Counted from the stretch's first letter, positions 27,906 through 37,562 are shown. The stretch is 64,000 bases of DNA from Granulicella sibirica (GCF_004115155.1 NZ_RDSM01000002.1:930001-994000); one strand, 5' to 3'. Made by a program: numbers and translations. Notes: generated by a model not told the origin, from the sequence alone.

Positions 27906-30218
27906 CTAAACGGTCAGCGAAGGAGGCACAACATCCGCTCCCGAGCCGAAGCTCGTATCTGGCTCAGCCCCCATCTCGAAGACCAGCTTCCCGCCCTTCG
28001 CGATGTCGCTATGTTGGAACCACGTCCGGTTCTGTGCCTTCCCGTTGAGCGTGAACCCATGCACATACTGGTGCGCCGGATCCCTTCGGTTCACCACGAT
28101 TTCCAGCTTCCCGCCATTGCCAAGATCCACCACTGCACTCTCGAACAGCGGCGATCCAAGAACGTAGTTTCCGCTCACCGCATCCACCGGGTAGAACCCA
28201 AGCGCGCTCAGGATGAACCATGCCGACATCTGCCCGACATCCTCATTGCCCTGCATCCCATCCGGGTTCGGTGAGTACATCGTCTCCATCAGGCTGCGCA
28301 CCCGTGCCTGCGTCTTGTAAGGTGATCCCGCATACACATAGAGGTAAGCGATATGGTGCGAAGGCTCATTGCCATGCGCATACTGTCCAACCATCCCCGC
28401 AATGTCCGGCGGAGCATCCTCAGGAAGCGTAGGAGCCGTTGTGAACAGCTCGTCCAGCTTCTCCACAAACGGCTCCCTCCCACCGAACAGCCCGATCAAC
28501 CCGGCCGCATCGTGTTGTACGCCGAACGTAGTCTGCCACGCGTTCGATTCCGTATAGTCGCGCCAGTGCTTCTTATGCCCAAGATCGATCGGATTAAAAG
28601 GCGACGTGAACGACCCATCGATCAGCTTCGGCCGCATGAACCTGGTCTCTTTGTCCCAGTACTGCCTGTAGTTCTTGGACCTCTCCACCAGCATCGTGCA
28701 ATCGTCCATCTTCCCCAGCTTCTTCGAGACATGCGCGATGGCCCAGTCGTTATAGCAGTACTCGAACGTCTTCGAGACCGACTCCTCTTCCTCGTTCGCA
28801 GGAATGTAGTGCATCTTCCGGTAGTACCCAAGCCCGCGATAGTCATCCACCATCGCCCGCTTCATCATCACCTTGTAAGCCGCCTCCTGATCGATCCCCG
28901 GGACGCCCTTATTGATCGCCTCGGAGATGATCGACGCGGAGTGATACCCCGTCATCGTCCCCGTCTCACATCCCTGCAGCGGCCACACCGGCATCCCCTC
29001 CGGGCTCTGCTCCGCCATCCGGATCAGCGTGTTACAAAAGTCCGGCACCCTCGCCGATTCGATCAAGGTGTAAGTCGGATGCGCCGCCCGGTACGTATCC
29101 CATGCCGAAAAGGTCGTGTAGTTATGGTGCCCCGCGGGCAGGCTGTGGATCTGCTGATCCATCCCGCGATACCGTCCATCCACGTCGTCGAACAGCGTAG
29201 GCCCAAGCGACAGGTGATACAGAGCGGTATAGAAGACCTTCTTGTGCGCTTCGTTGGCCGACGTCACCTGGATCTTGCCGATCTGCTTCGCCCACTTCGC
29301 ATGAGCCGCTTGCCGAACCCCATCGAAGTCCCAGGCCGGAATCTCCGTCTTCACATTCACCGCTGCCGACGCGGCGCTCACGCCCGAGATCCCCGTCTTC
29401 ACCAGGATCGCCTCGTTCGCATGCGTCGTGAAGTACATCACGCACTTCAGGTTCCCACCGGTCAGCGGCCCCGTCGGCGCAGGCACCTCCTTATCGTCCG
29501 AGTAGAAGACGACCTTCGTCGGAGCCTTGGAAACCTGCAGGCTGAAGAACGAGTGCCGCCCATTCCCCCACGCCCGCGTCACGCGTCCACCGGCAAGCGT
29601 ATCCGCCGCTGGCATCGACAACTCCGCCGAAAGCACATTCGGCTTCGGCCCACCCTCATACCCATGCTGCAGGTCGAGCACGAGATATGCCTGGTCACTC
29701 TTCGGGAACGTGTACCGATGAATCCCCGCCCGCTCCGTAGCCGACAACTCCGCCTTGACGTTGTAGTCCTTGAGGATCACCGAGTAGTACCCCGGCGTCA
29801 TCACCTCATCGTCATGGCTGAAGCTCGACCGGTAGCCCTTATCAGGATCGGTTCTCGGCCCCGGCTCGATCTTCGCCGTACCCGTTCCCGCCATCACCAG
29901 GAAGTCCAGCAAATCCCCGCATCCAGTCCCGCTCAGATGCGTATGGCTGAACCCCATGATCGACGTATCGGAAACGTGATAACCCGCGCACCAGTCCCAT
30001 CCATCGTTGAACGTATCCGGGCTCAACTGCACCGCGCCAAACGGAACCGTCGCCCCGGGATAGCAATGCCCATGCCCACCCGTCCCGATCCGCGGATCCA
30101 CCCACTTCAACACATCGTCGTGAGCAGCAGCCGGGGTCTTGGCAAAAGCATTCGCGGGAACAAGCGTAGCTGCCGCAGTCGCTGCGGTAGCCTGGAGAAA
30201 TTCACGACGGGAGATCAT
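27906..30218 (-). CDS. GH92 family alpha-mannosidase, Tat-exported
   Basis: The product is 770 residues. It has a Tat-type signal (SRREFLQATAATAAATLVPA) and then the GH92 N-terminal domain (WVDPRIGTGGHGHCYPGATV, PFGAVQLSPDTF, GYHVSDTSIMGFSHTHLSGT). The catalytic (alpha/alpha)6 part has YHLSLGPTLFDDVDGRYRG, WDTYRAAHPTYTL and GNEDVGQMSAWFILSALGFY. GH92 enzymes are Ca2+-dependent exo-mannosidases acting mainly on alpha-1,2, 1,3 and 1,4 links of mannans and N-glycans. It is divergent from the GH125 gene, which completes alpha-mannan trimming. Confidence 0.94.
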   Translation of the reverse strand: MISRREFLQATAATAAATLVPANAFAKTPAAAHDDVLKWVDPRIGTGGHGHCYPGATVPFGAVQLSPDTFNDGWDWCAGYHVSDTSIMGFSHTHLSGTGCGDLLDFLVMAGTGTAKIEPGPRTDPDKGYRSSFSHDDEVMTPGYYSVILKDYNVKAELSATERAGIHRYTFPKSDQAYLVLDLQHGYEGGPKPNVLSAELSMPAADTLAGGRVTRAWGNGRHSFFSLQVSKAPTKVVFYSDDKEVPAPTGPLTGGNLKCVMYFTTHANEAILVKTGISGVSAASAAVNVKTEIPAWDFDGVRQAAHAKWAKQIGKIQVTSANEAHKKVFYTALYHLSLGPTLFDDVDGRYRGMDQQIHSLPAGHHNYTTFSAWDTYRAAHPTYTLIESARVPDFCNTLIRMAEQSPEGMPVWPLQGCETGTMTGYHSASIISEAINKGVPGIDQEAAYKVMMKRAMVDDYRGLGYYRKMHYIPANEEEESVSKTFEYCYNDWAIAHVSKKLGKMDDCTMLVERSKNYRQYWDKETRFMRPKLIDGSFTSPFNPIDLGHKKHWRDYTESNAWQTTFGVQHDAAGLIGLFGGREPFVEKLDELFTTAPTLPEDAPPDIAGMVGQYAHGNEPSHHIAYLYVYAGSPYKTQARVRSLMETMYSPNPDGMQGNEDVGQMSAWFILSALGFYPVDAVSGNYVLGSPLFESAVVDLGNGGKLEIVVNRRDPAHQYVHGFTLNGKAQNRTWFQHSDIAKGGKLVFEMGAEPDTSFGSGADVVPPSLTV

Positions 30219-30363
30219 TGCGGGTACGACCTTTGTCTTAGAGGTAACGGCGGATCACGCCAGCCGTAAGAATAATGCAGATCAAGCACGTTTGACCAAA
30301 CCGCCACCGAATGCGCAAACTTCAGAAGACATTCGATCAAGGGTTATCCAGAGGGGCATCCAC

Positions 30364-31812
30364 GTGAACTCCAGCATCACCCGCCGCACCGCGCTCCAGA
30401 CCATCGCCACCGCAACCGCCGGTCTCGCCCTCGCGCCCCACGCCACAGCCCAGGCCTTCGCTGCCGACCCCGCCAACCCGTTAGCCAACGGCCGCCCCAA
30501 GCCATCTGACCGCAAGTTCTCCAGCCCCATCGTCGAGCAGTTCCTTACCGACACCAGCAAGCGCATCCCCGACCCCGCCCTCGCCCTTCTCTTCTCCAAC
30601 TGCTTCCCCAACACCCTCGACACCACTGTCGAACCCGGCACCTTCGAAGGCCATCCCGACACCGCCGTCATCACCGGCGACATCGCCGCCATGTGGCTCC
30701 GCGATTCCTCCGCCCAGGTCTGGCCCTACCTTCCCCTGGCCGCCAAGGATCCCAGCCTCCGCCGCCTTCTCGAAGGCGTCATCCGCCGCCAGGCCCGCTG
30801 CCTGCTCATCGATACCTACGCCAACGCCTTCATGGCCGATCTCAACGCCCCGCCCCTCAAGTGGAGCGTCCACGACAAGACCGACATGAAGCGGGGCGTC
30901 GGCGAGCGCAAGTACGAGCTCGACTCCATCTGCTACCCCATCCGCCTCGCCCACGGCTACTGGAAGCAAACCGGCGACACCGCCCCCTTCGACGCCCAGT
31001 GGAAAGAAGCTATGCACCGCGTCGTCCGGACCATGCGCGTCCAGCAGCGCAAGGATGGCCCCGGCCCCTACCACTTCCAGCGCGAGTCCGACGTCTCGAC
31101 CGAGATGCTCCCCAACGCCGGCTTCGGCAACCCGGTCAAGCCCGTCGGCCTCATCGCCTCCGGCTTCCGTCCCTCCGACGACGCCTGCATCTTCCCCTTC
31201 CTCATCCCGTCGAATCTCTTCGCCGTCACCTCGCTCCGCCAGCTAGCCGAGATGGCCCGCACCATCCTCAACGACACCACACTAGCCACCGAAGCGCAGT
31301 CCCTCGCGACCGAAGTCGAACAAGCCCTGAAACAACACGCTGTAGCCCAGACACCCACAGGAACCATCTGGGCCTACGAGGTCGACGGCTACGGCAGCCA
31401 ACTCCTCATGGACGACGCCAACGTCCCCAGCCTGCTCGCTCTCCCCTACCTCGCCAGCAACCTCGACCCGGCCCTCTACGCCCGCACCCGCGCCTTCGTC
31501 TGGAGCCCGAGCAATCCATGGTTCTTCAAGGGCACCGCAGGCGAAGGCATCGGAGGTCCCCACATCGGCCTGGACATGATCTGGCCCATGGCCCAAACCG
31601 TCTACGCCCTCACCAGCACCTCGGACGCCGAGATCCGCAAGTCCATCCAGATGCTCAAGGTCGCCTCTGCCGGCACCGGCTTCATGCACGAGAGCTTCAA
31701 CAAGAACGACGCCGCGAAATTCACCCGCGCCTGGTTCGCCTGGGCCAACACCCTCTTCGGCGAACTCATCGCCAAACTAGCCACAACCAAGCCAGACCTT
31801 CTACGCCCCTGA
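30364..31812 (+). CDS. GH125 family exo-alpha-1,6-mannosidase, Tat-exported
   Basis: The product is 482 residues: twin-arginine signal (TRRTALQTIATATAGLALAP), then the GH125 (old DUF1237) domain with TGDIAAMWLRDSSAQVWPYL, YELDSICYPIRLAHGYWKQT, FRPSDDACIFPFLIPSN and GLDMIWPMAQ. GH125 enzymes are metal-independent inverting alpha-1,6-mannosidases. The frame is open to 30139, but that part overlaps the GH92 5' end and lacks a signal; I start at GTG 30364, preceded by GAGGGG. Very high GC at third positions. Confidence 0.93.
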   Translation: MNSSITRRTALQTIATATAGLALAPHATAQAFAADPANPLANGRPKPSDRKFSSPIVEQFLTDTSKRIPDPALALLFSNCFPNTLDTTVEPGTFEGHPDTAVITGDIAAMWLRDSSAQVWPYLPLAAKDPSLRRLLEGVIRRQARCLLIDTYANAFMADLNAPPLKWSVHDKTDMKRGVGERKYELDSICYPIRLAHGYWKQTGDTAPFDAQWKEAMHRVVRTMRVQQRKDGPGPYHFQRESDVSTEMLPNAGFGNPVKPVGLIASGFRPSDDACIFPFLIPSNLFAVTSLRQLAEMARTILNDTTLATEAQSLATEVEQALKQHAVAQTPTGTIWAYEVDGYGSQLLMDDANVPSLLALPYLASNLDPALYARTRAFVWSPSNPWFFKGTAGEGIGGPHIGLDMIWPMAQTVYALTSTSDAEIRKSIQMLKVASAGTGFMHESFNKNDAAKFTRAWFAWANTLFGELIAKLATTKPDLLRP

Positions 31813-31827
31813 CCAGCCCACGAACCC

Positions 31828-31877
31828 GGGTTGCCCCGTCTTCGCCTCAGCTCCATCGCGGCTAAGGTGGGAAACCC
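31828..31877. repeat. 50-base palindromic repeat between GH125 and sugar kinase genes
   Basis: Imperfect palindrome beginning GGGTTGCCCC and ending GGTGGGAAACCC, closely like the copy at 58183-58232. It sits between convergent genes and could serve as a bidirectional transcription stop. Confidence 0.6.
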
Positions 31878-31897
31878 ATGCCGCCCAACCGCCCCGT

Positions 31898-32824
31898 CTA
31901 CCCGTTCCCATTCCGTCGGGCGCGCCAGACCGCCCCCTCCAGCGGATCCACCACCCCGTCCCTGGCTTGCACGGAAGGAAACACCCGCGTCACCTCAGCC
32001 ACCAGAGCCCGCCGCACCAGCGGAACCTTCTCCATGATGCTGCCGGTAAACGCCACCTTCGGCACCCAGCCAACATGAGCCGCCGCGTCTACCCGCTCCA
32101 GCCGCCGGAGCACAAGGTTGACGAGGTGCCCCAACTCTCGACCCTCGTTTTCGACCACCGCAAGCGCAACCTCGTCCCCATCCAAAGCAAGCCGCACCAC
32201 AAGCTCCGTTAGCTTCGTAAAATCCGGCGGAGGCACGCTATTCGCAAACTCGATCAATCGCCCGATCGATGACACGTTCCAGAACTCCAGAACCTCGTCC
32301 ATCAGTCGCGTCGGCCGCCCTTCATCCCTCGCCAGGAACATAGCCCGCAGCGCCTGATAACCAATCCGGTGCCCCGAGCCCTGATCCGCCAGCGCTGGCC
32401 CATATCCACCCGCGGTGGTCAACCGCCCGTCTGCTCCGCGCCCCGCCACGTTCGACCCCGTTCCACCCATCACCAGCACGCCGGTCTCGTTCGGAAACGC
32501 CGCATCCAGCGCAATCTCGACATCCCCCAGCAGAAGCAGCTCCCCGCCAACCCGGGCTGTAATCGAAGTCCTCAGCCAGTCCGCTACCAGCGGCACCGTC
32601 TCGCCCGCCGTACCCACGCACGTCCGCGTAATCGACCGCATCGACACGCCCGACCTCTGCTGAATCTGTTCCAGCGCCGAATCCAGGTTCGCCGCCGCCG
32701 TCTCCGCATCCGTGCGCATCCGCTTGATCGTTCCAGTACGAACGCGCACTAGCTCACGCGTCTCGTCGGCCAGAACATAGTCTGTCTTCGTTCCACCGGC
32801 ATCCAGGGCTAGGTAAAAACTCAT
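31898..32824 (-). CDS. BadF/BadG/BcrA-family ATPase, probable N-acetylglucosamine-type kinase
   Basis: The product is 308 residues with the ASKHA fold: phosphate-1 motif DAGGTKTD (8-15), phosphate-2 VMGGTGSNVAGR, and adenosine-region WVPKVAFTGSIMEKVP. It resembles bacterial N-acetylglucosamine kinases of the BadF family rather than activases, since no Fe-S cysteines are present. It would phosphorylate a sugar released from glycans, fitting the mannosidases next door. The DeoR regulator gene is divergent, 213 bases away. Confidence 0.82.
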   Translation of the reverse strand: MSFYLALDAGGTKTDYVLADETRELVRVRTGTIKRMRTDAETAAANLDSALEQIQQRSGVSMRSITRTCVGTAGETVPLVADWLRTSITARVGGELLLLGDVEIALDAAFPNETGVLVMGGTGSNVAGRGADGRLTTAGGYGPALADQGSGHRIGYQALRAMFLARDEGRPTRLMDEVLEFWNVSSIGRLIEFANSVPPPDFTKLTELVVRLALDGDEVALAVVENEGRELGHLVNLVLRRLERVDAAAHVGWVPKVAFTGSIMEKVPLVRRALVAEVTRVFPSVQARDGVVDPLEGAVWRARRNGNG

Positions 32825-33037
32825 CCGTTCATCTACTCAACTTGCGATAGGTTCGTCAACTTTATCGGCGAAACTTGCTGCCCGCAGCCACCACGTCATT
32901 TCCGGACATCACGTCCATAAATGAACAAAGCAGCGCGACCCGATCAGAATAGCGCACGTTTAACCCCCGAAGGGCTAAAAATAGTTCGGAATTCTCGGCG
33001 ACAATGCGCTAGACTCAGCCTCCAAGAACGAAAACTC

Positions 33038-33823
33038 ATGTCTAAGAAAATCGATGTACGTGCCGATCGCATCATGAAAGCCCTCCTGCGCGCCGGCGAC
33101 ATCTCCGTCCAGGAGCTTGTCGACCAGGTCGGCACCTCGGCCCCCAGCATCCGCCGCGATCTCGCCCGCCTCGAAAAACGCGGCCTCGTCCTCCGCACCC
33201 ACGGCGGCGCCACCCTCGTCGAGCCTCTCCTCTACGAGCCCTTCCGCCACGACACGTCTTTTCAGGCCCGCGAGCTCCGCTCCAACGATGAAAAGCGCCG
33301 CATCGGACTCGCCGCGGCCGAACTCATCGCCGAGCGCGAAACCATCGGCCTCACCGCCGGAACCACCACCACACAGATCGGCCGCTCCCTGCGCCACCGC
33401 CGCGGCATCACCGTCATTACCAACGCCATGAACATCGGCATGGAACTCTGCAACCAGCCCGCCATCAAGACCATGCTCACCGGCGGCACCGTCGCCTGGG
33501 CGTGGGCCTTTGCCCTCGCCGGTCAGTCGACCCTTAACTTCCTCAAGGACATCTATCTCGACAAGGCCTTCATCGGCATCACCGGCATGGATCTCGAGCG
33601 CGGCATCACCACCCTCGAAACCGAAGAGGCCGCCGTCTCGCTCGCCATGATCCATCAGGCCAAGCAGGTGATCGTTGTAGCCGACTCTACCAAGATCGGC
33701 AAAGTCAGCCCTGCCCTCATCTGCCCTATGAGCAAGATCCACGTCCTGGTCACCGATACGAACCTGCCCGAAAAGACCTATAAGGCCCTCGTCGCCCAGG
33801 GCATAGAAGTCATTCGAGCCTAA
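33038..33823 (+). CDS. DeoR-family transcriptional regulator
   Basis: The product is 261 residues. An N-terminal HTH at 8-60 (DISVQELVDQVGTSAPSIRR, RGLVLRTHGGATL) is followed by a DeoR-type phosphosugar-sensing domain (GLTAGTTTTQIGRS, TVITNAMNI, TGGTVAWAWAFALAG, KAFIGITGMDLERGI). It is a cytoplasmic repressor that responds to a sugar phosphate. The frame is open to 32921, but the ATG at 33038 gives the standard N-terminus. Likely targets are the sugar kinase it diverges from and the mannosidase genes. Confidence 0.92.
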   Translation: MSKKIDVRADRIMKALLRAGDISVQELVDQVGTSAPSIRRDLARLEKRGLVLRTHGGATLVEPLLYEPFRHDTSFQARELRSNDEKRRIGLAAAELIAERETIGLTAGTTTTQIGRSLRHRRGITVITNAMNIGMELCNQPAIKTMLTGGTVAWAWAFALAGQSTLNFLKDIYLDKAFIGITGMDLERGITTLETEEAAVSLAMIHQAKQVIVVADSTKIGKVSPALICPMSKIHVLVTDTNLPEKTYKALVAQGIEVIRA

Positions 33824-33972
33824 TCCTCCGGCTTGCAGCTTCCCTTCGTCCCCGGCTTCTTCCCCGGCGTAGGCTCATAGCCATCCCAGCACGGATTGTC
33901 CTTCTTCGCGGTCTTCTTCGCCGAAGCCTTCTTGGCTGTCTTCTTTGCCGGAGCTTTCTTCGCAGTGGTCAT
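33820..33972 (-). CDS. Small Lys/Ala-rich protein with CWDGY tail
   Basis: The product is 50 residues. The first half is a histone-H1-like lysine/alanine repeat (APAKKTAKKASAKKTAKK), the second half a compact cysteine-containing segment (NPCWDGYEPTPGKKPGTKGS, then CKPED). The stop overlaps the DeoR stop on the other strand. The lysine repeat suggests nucleic-acid binding; the tail looks like short phage or soil-bacterial proteins with a CW.GY..V/TPG motif. The upstream open frame to 34134 is ignored because it overlaps the hydrolase end and looks non-coding. Confidence 0.6.
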   Translation of the reverse strand: MTTAKKAPAKKTAKKASAKKTAKKDNPCWDGYEPTPGKKPGTKGSCKPED

Positions 33973-34066
33973 GCAGAGTAAGAAGCATCCTGGCAGCCCG
34001 CGACTTCGCCCAGAAGCACAATCATTCGCAACGTCATAAAGCCACGGGCTTTTTACGACAAAGCAA

Positions 34067-36502
34067 TCACCGGGGCTTAACCGGCAGAAGCCAGACCTCC
34101 GCCACCTGCCGTCCGCGTCCACTCCCCCCGCCACCCGCCGCTCGCATCCACCGCAGCGTCAGTTCTCCACCCACAATCGCAGCCGAAGGCAAATCGAACT
34201 CCACCGTCTCCGGGTTCGAGCCCCTCTTCCGAGCCTCATGGATCACCACCCCATTCCCGGCAGTAAGCGTCAGCGGAACCGAATAATCCTCCCCCGCATA
34301 CGTAATCCGCAGTCGATAACTCTCCCCTGCCGCCAGCCCCTCATATCGCATCTCCAACGGCTGCTCATACAAAGCCTCCGCGTAGCTCAGCCACGAAAGC
34401 CTCCACCCATCCGCCAGTGTCTTATCCGCAATTCCATCGATCGCCGCCGCATACATCTCCGGATCCTCACTCCACCCCGCGCCACGAACAAGATGCGGCT
34501 CGCGAGCAGCATCTCCAAGGTCGTCATACAACGCCCCGTCGACCGGAGCATTCCAGCGCGCAATCTCCTCCAGCCCCTTGAGCCTTCCCGCCTCATTCGA
34601 AGCCTTCATCGCCCCTGCAATCGCTCGCTCCATCCACACCCGATCATTCAAGGGCGTATCCACCCGATCCAGGTTCGCCCCCCGCTCCCAGTTCGAAGCC
34701 CCATACAACTTCACGCTAAGCTGCAACCCTCCATCCCGAAACAGCTTCCCCGCCAAATCGAAAAGCCGCTCCCGTTCCCTCGTCTCGTCTTCCGAAGCCG
34801 CGCTCTCCGACAAGACCCGCAAAGCCCCCGCAGCCCTGGCCCCACTCTCCCCGCCACTCACAAGCCGCGACAGCGCCGCCGCCTCAACCGCCTGCTCCCG
34901 CCGAAATCTCCGCTGAACGTATGCGTCGTAATACCCTCGATACAGCAGCGACTCCCACCGCCAATTCCCCTCCCCTGAATCTGTTTTCTCCAACTCCGCA
35001 AGAACCCCAAACGTCTTCCCTATCTCCGCATTCGCCGCCACTGGCCCAACCCAATCCTTCTCCAGCCCAAGCATCGCCTCCACGGCCAGCGTCTCCTGCG
35101 TCCCCTCCCGATGCAGAAACCATCGCGCATACTCCCGCAGCATCTCTTCGACTGTCTCCCCCGGATCCCACCCCAGCCGCGTCCAGACGATCTTGTTCAC
35201 GTCGTCGTTGACGCCCTCGGAATACGTCACAAATCCCGCATTCAACCCTGCAAAGTGCCGATAAATGGCAGCGAACGCCTCAGGCCGGGGACAAATCGGC
35301 TCCCGTCCTTCCGTCAACGCAAACACCGGATCCCACCCCGGCACCGGAAACTGCGCATGCATCGTATGCGCGATGTCCGGGTAAAAGATCACTGGATACC
35401 TCGCCGGAATCCTTCGCCGCTGGACCTCCATCCCATCCCGCGACTGCGGCCCGAAGAACACACCCGTCAGCCACTCCGGCTCCTTCGCCAACAAGCCATA
35501 GAACTCCTCGAACCAACCCGCATCGAAACCCTGCGCCGAAACCCAGACCGTCGCTCCCGGATGCCACCTCCGTACCACCTCCGCCTCCGCCTTCACCAGC
35601 GGAAACAGCACGCCAGGCGGCGTATGCCCCGGATCCCCGCCCGGCACATAGAGCGCATCCACCCGAGGCATCGCCCTCACCAGCGCCTCAAAGTCCCGCT
35701 CCTCCGCCTCAAACTGCGTTGGATTCGAATAGTCCTTCCGCATCTCCGGGTAGTACAGCGCGCAGTCCAGCCCATACTTCGCCGCCAGCCTCGAGATCCC
35801 CACCACCGTCTCAAGCGGAGGAGCCGGCATCAAAGGGCTCACCGCCGCGTCATCGGACACCGGCGCGATGATCTGGATCGTATTCGTCCCAAAGATCGCC
35901 AGGTCCCGAATCTGCTGCTCGAACTGGCCCAGCGTCCACGCGTCGTAGGTGTTGTTCTTCATCCGGTAGCCGATCTGGTGCCCCCGCACCGCCTTCTCCG
36001 GAGCACTGAAGAGAGCCGCGACGCTCGGCAGCTTCGCTATCCCCCCAACAAAGCTCATATGCCGCAGCACCCACCCAACCCCGAACAACTCCCCCCTTAC
36101 ATCGTTCCCCGCGATCACGGTCACGGCCCCCCGCCGGCAAGGCACCCGCACGACGGCGAACCCCTCCGCCGCGCCGGTCGCATGCAGCGTGGCCAAACGC
36201 TCCCGCCACCCTGCCAGGGCCTCGACGGGCATCAGCCCCTCCACCACCTCCCGCCGCCCCAGCACCACACGTTCGCCTGCGCAGGCTTCGCTCCCACGCG
36301 GCACCGGGATCCAGGCCACCCGACCGCGTTTCCCGCTCTCCTCAACGAGCATCTCGCGAGCTGCCTTCTCCTGAACGGACTCATCCGCCGGGAAGCTAAC
36401 CCGTATCTCGTTGGGCCGATCCTGCGCCCGGGCAGGACTCGCACCCAATAGCCCCAGACAGGCCAGCAGTGCCACCCACCGCGACAAACTGGCTGCCATC
36501 AT
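34067..36502 (-). CDS. Exported glycoside-hydrolase-like protein, unassigned family
   Basis: The product is 811 residues. Signal peptide is at 1-26 (ending SPARAQD). Residues about 30-155 resemble the alpha-glucuronidase/hexosaminidase N-terminal alpha/beta domain (TVIAGNDVRGELFGVGWVL). Residues about 170-510 look like a TIM barrel: GHQIGYRMKNNTYDAWTLGQ, IFGTNTIQIIAPVSDDA, VDALYVPGGDPGHTPPG, YPVIFYPDIAHTMHAQFPVP, FVTYSEGVNDDVNKIVWTRL. A helical domain and a beta-sandwich C-terminus follow. I cannot place it in a numbered GH family. ATG at 36502 is used because GGAGG lies 6 bases upstream and it abuts the mutarotase-like gene. Confidence 0.7.
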   Translation of the reverse strand: MMAASLSRWVALLACLGLLGASPARAQDRPNEIRVSFPADESVQEKAAREMLVEESGKRGRVAWIPVPRGSEACAGERVVLGRREVVEGLMPVEALAGWRERLATLHATGAAEGFAVVRVPCRRGAVTVIAGNDVRGELFGVGWVLRHMSFVGGIAKLPSVAALFSAPEKAVRGHQIGYRMKNNTYDAWTLGQFEQQIRDLAIFGTNTIQIIAPVSDDAAVSPLMPAPPLETVVGISRLAAKYGLDCALYYPEMRKDYSNPTQFEAEERDFEALVRAMPRVDALYVPGGDPGHTPPGVLFPLVKAEAEVVRRWHPGATVWVSAQGFDAGWFEEFYGLLAKEPEWLTGVFFGPQSRDGMEVQRRRIPARYPVIFYPDIAHTMHAQFPVPGWDPVFALTEGREPICPRPEAFAAIYRHFAGLNAGFVTYSEGVNDDVNKIVWTRLGWDPGETVEEMLREYARWFLHREGTQETLAVEAMLGLEKDWVGPVAANAEIGKTFGVLAELEKTDSGEGNWRWESLLYRGYYDAYVQRRFRREQAVEAAALSRLVSGGESGARAAGALRVLSESAASEDETRERERLFDLAGKLFRDGGLQLSVKLYGASNWERGANLDRVDTPLNDRVWMERAIAGAMKASNEAGRLKGLEEIARWNAPVDGALYDDLGDAAREPHLVRGAGWSEDPEMYAAAIDGIADKTLADGWRLSWLSYAEALYEQPLEMRYEGLAAGESYRLRITYAGEDYSVPLTLTAGNGVVIHEARKRGSNPETVEFDLPSAAIVGGELTLRWMRAAGGGGSGRGRQVAEVWLLPVKPR

Positions 36503-36524
36503 CCGCATCCTCCGCGCCCCACCG

Positions 36525-37562
36525 CTAGGGCGTAAAGAACCGGTAGTTGATCTTCCAGCCCTGTGTCTTCCCCGGCTCGGCATGGACCTTCAGATAAAGC
36601 TCAGGGCAGATCGTCTTCGAAGTCCCCCAGAAGTACGACCGCACGATCGCCGAGTCTGAAGTCTGTTCCACACCGATCTTCGCCCCCGTATCTTCCGTCG
36701 TCACATCGTAATCCGACACCTTGTTCGAGTAGCCCGTAATGTAAGCGCCCGGACCAGGCCGTCCGACTGGAGCAACGACCTTAACGACCTTCCCATCCAC
36801 CTCGACCGAAGGCACAAACGGCTTGTCCGGCACCGGGATAAACGGATACGTCACCTGAAGGCCAGGCCCGATCGGCTTCTGATCAAGCATGAAAAAGTCG
36901 TGATCGTAGACCTCGGTATCGATCGGCTTCGTCCCGATGTTCTTCAGGTGATGCTCAAGATGCAGCACATTCCCGTGCCTGTCGAGTGAGAGCACCTTCT
37001 CGTACACATAAGCAACGCCGATCGTCGAATGCAGTTCCTGCCGGAAGGTGACCGAGTTCTTCTTCACCTTAACAGTCCACTTGCCGTGATCGACGATCTC
37101 GTATGCTCCGCCAAACTTGTAGGGCTTGTCGTCCGTTCGCTTGAGAACGCCAACGCCGATCTTGACGAACAAGCCACCAGGGGCGGCATCGTCATACCCG
37201 ATCTCGCTCGTTGGATGGCGAAATTCCTCCACCGGCCCAGTGATGGCATCGTTGCCCAAAGGGTCGTACTTCGAGAACCACTCGCCGAAGAACGTATGTC
37301 CATTCAGCGACAGGCACCCAACCACGCCGCTCCAGTCGAAGCGCGGTCCGCGATAGTATCCCTTCTCAGCATCCGGCAAAAATACGACGGCCTTTACCTG
37401 CCCATTCGTGATGCGGGCCATCGGGTAATCGGAGTGCGGCAGCTCCGCACAGTCCGCCGGCATCACCGTAGGATTAGCAGCCTGCGATGCGCCCGTCTGG
37501 CTGAAAAGAGCCATCACAGGAACCAGCACAAGCGTCCCGAGAGCATTGCGGCCCAGAGTCAT
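36525..37562 (-). CDS. Exported galactose-mutarotase-like protein
   Basis: The product is 345 residues with a signal peptide to about residue 28 (GASQAANP). The beta-sandwich pattern is that of the aldose-1-epimerase superfamily: NGQVKAVVFLPDAEKGYYRG, CLSLNGHTFFGEWFSKYDPL, VLHLEHHLKNIGTKPIDTEV, YDHDFFMLDQKPIGPGL. Whether it is a mutarotase or a sugar-binding or lyase-like relative is open. AGGAGGT precedes the ATG, and the ribosome-binding site overlaps the stop of the upstream oxidase gene (9-base gap), so both are one transcript with the hydrolase below. Confidence 0.72.
   Translation of the reverse strand: MTLGRNALGTLVLVPVMALFSQTGASQAANPTVMPADCAELPHSDYPMARITNGQVKAVVFLPDAEKGYYRGPRFDWSGVVGCLSLNGHTFFGEWFSKYDPLGNDAITGPVEEFRHPTSEIGYDDAAPGGLFVKIGVGVLKRTDDKPYKFGGAYEIVDHGKWTVKVKKNSVTFRQELHSTIGVAYVYEKVLSLDRHGNVLHLEHHLKNIGTKPIDTEVYDHDFFMLDQKPIGPGLQVTYPFIPVPDKPFVPSVEVDGKVVKVVAPVGRPGPGAYITGYSNKVSDYDVTTEDTGAKIGVEQTSDSAIVRSYFWGTSKTICPELYLKVHAEPGKTQGWKINYRFFTP

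Noticed and set aside
28353..30269. 638-residue rightward frame antisense to GH92
   Set aside because: Arg/His/Pro-rich with no motif; antisense to a gene with full GH92 signatures.
34038..34052. AAAGCC-ACG-GGCTTT hairpin after the unassigned hydrolase
   Set aside because: A 6-bp stem with a 3-base loop; no T-run follows in the leftward direction needed for that gene.
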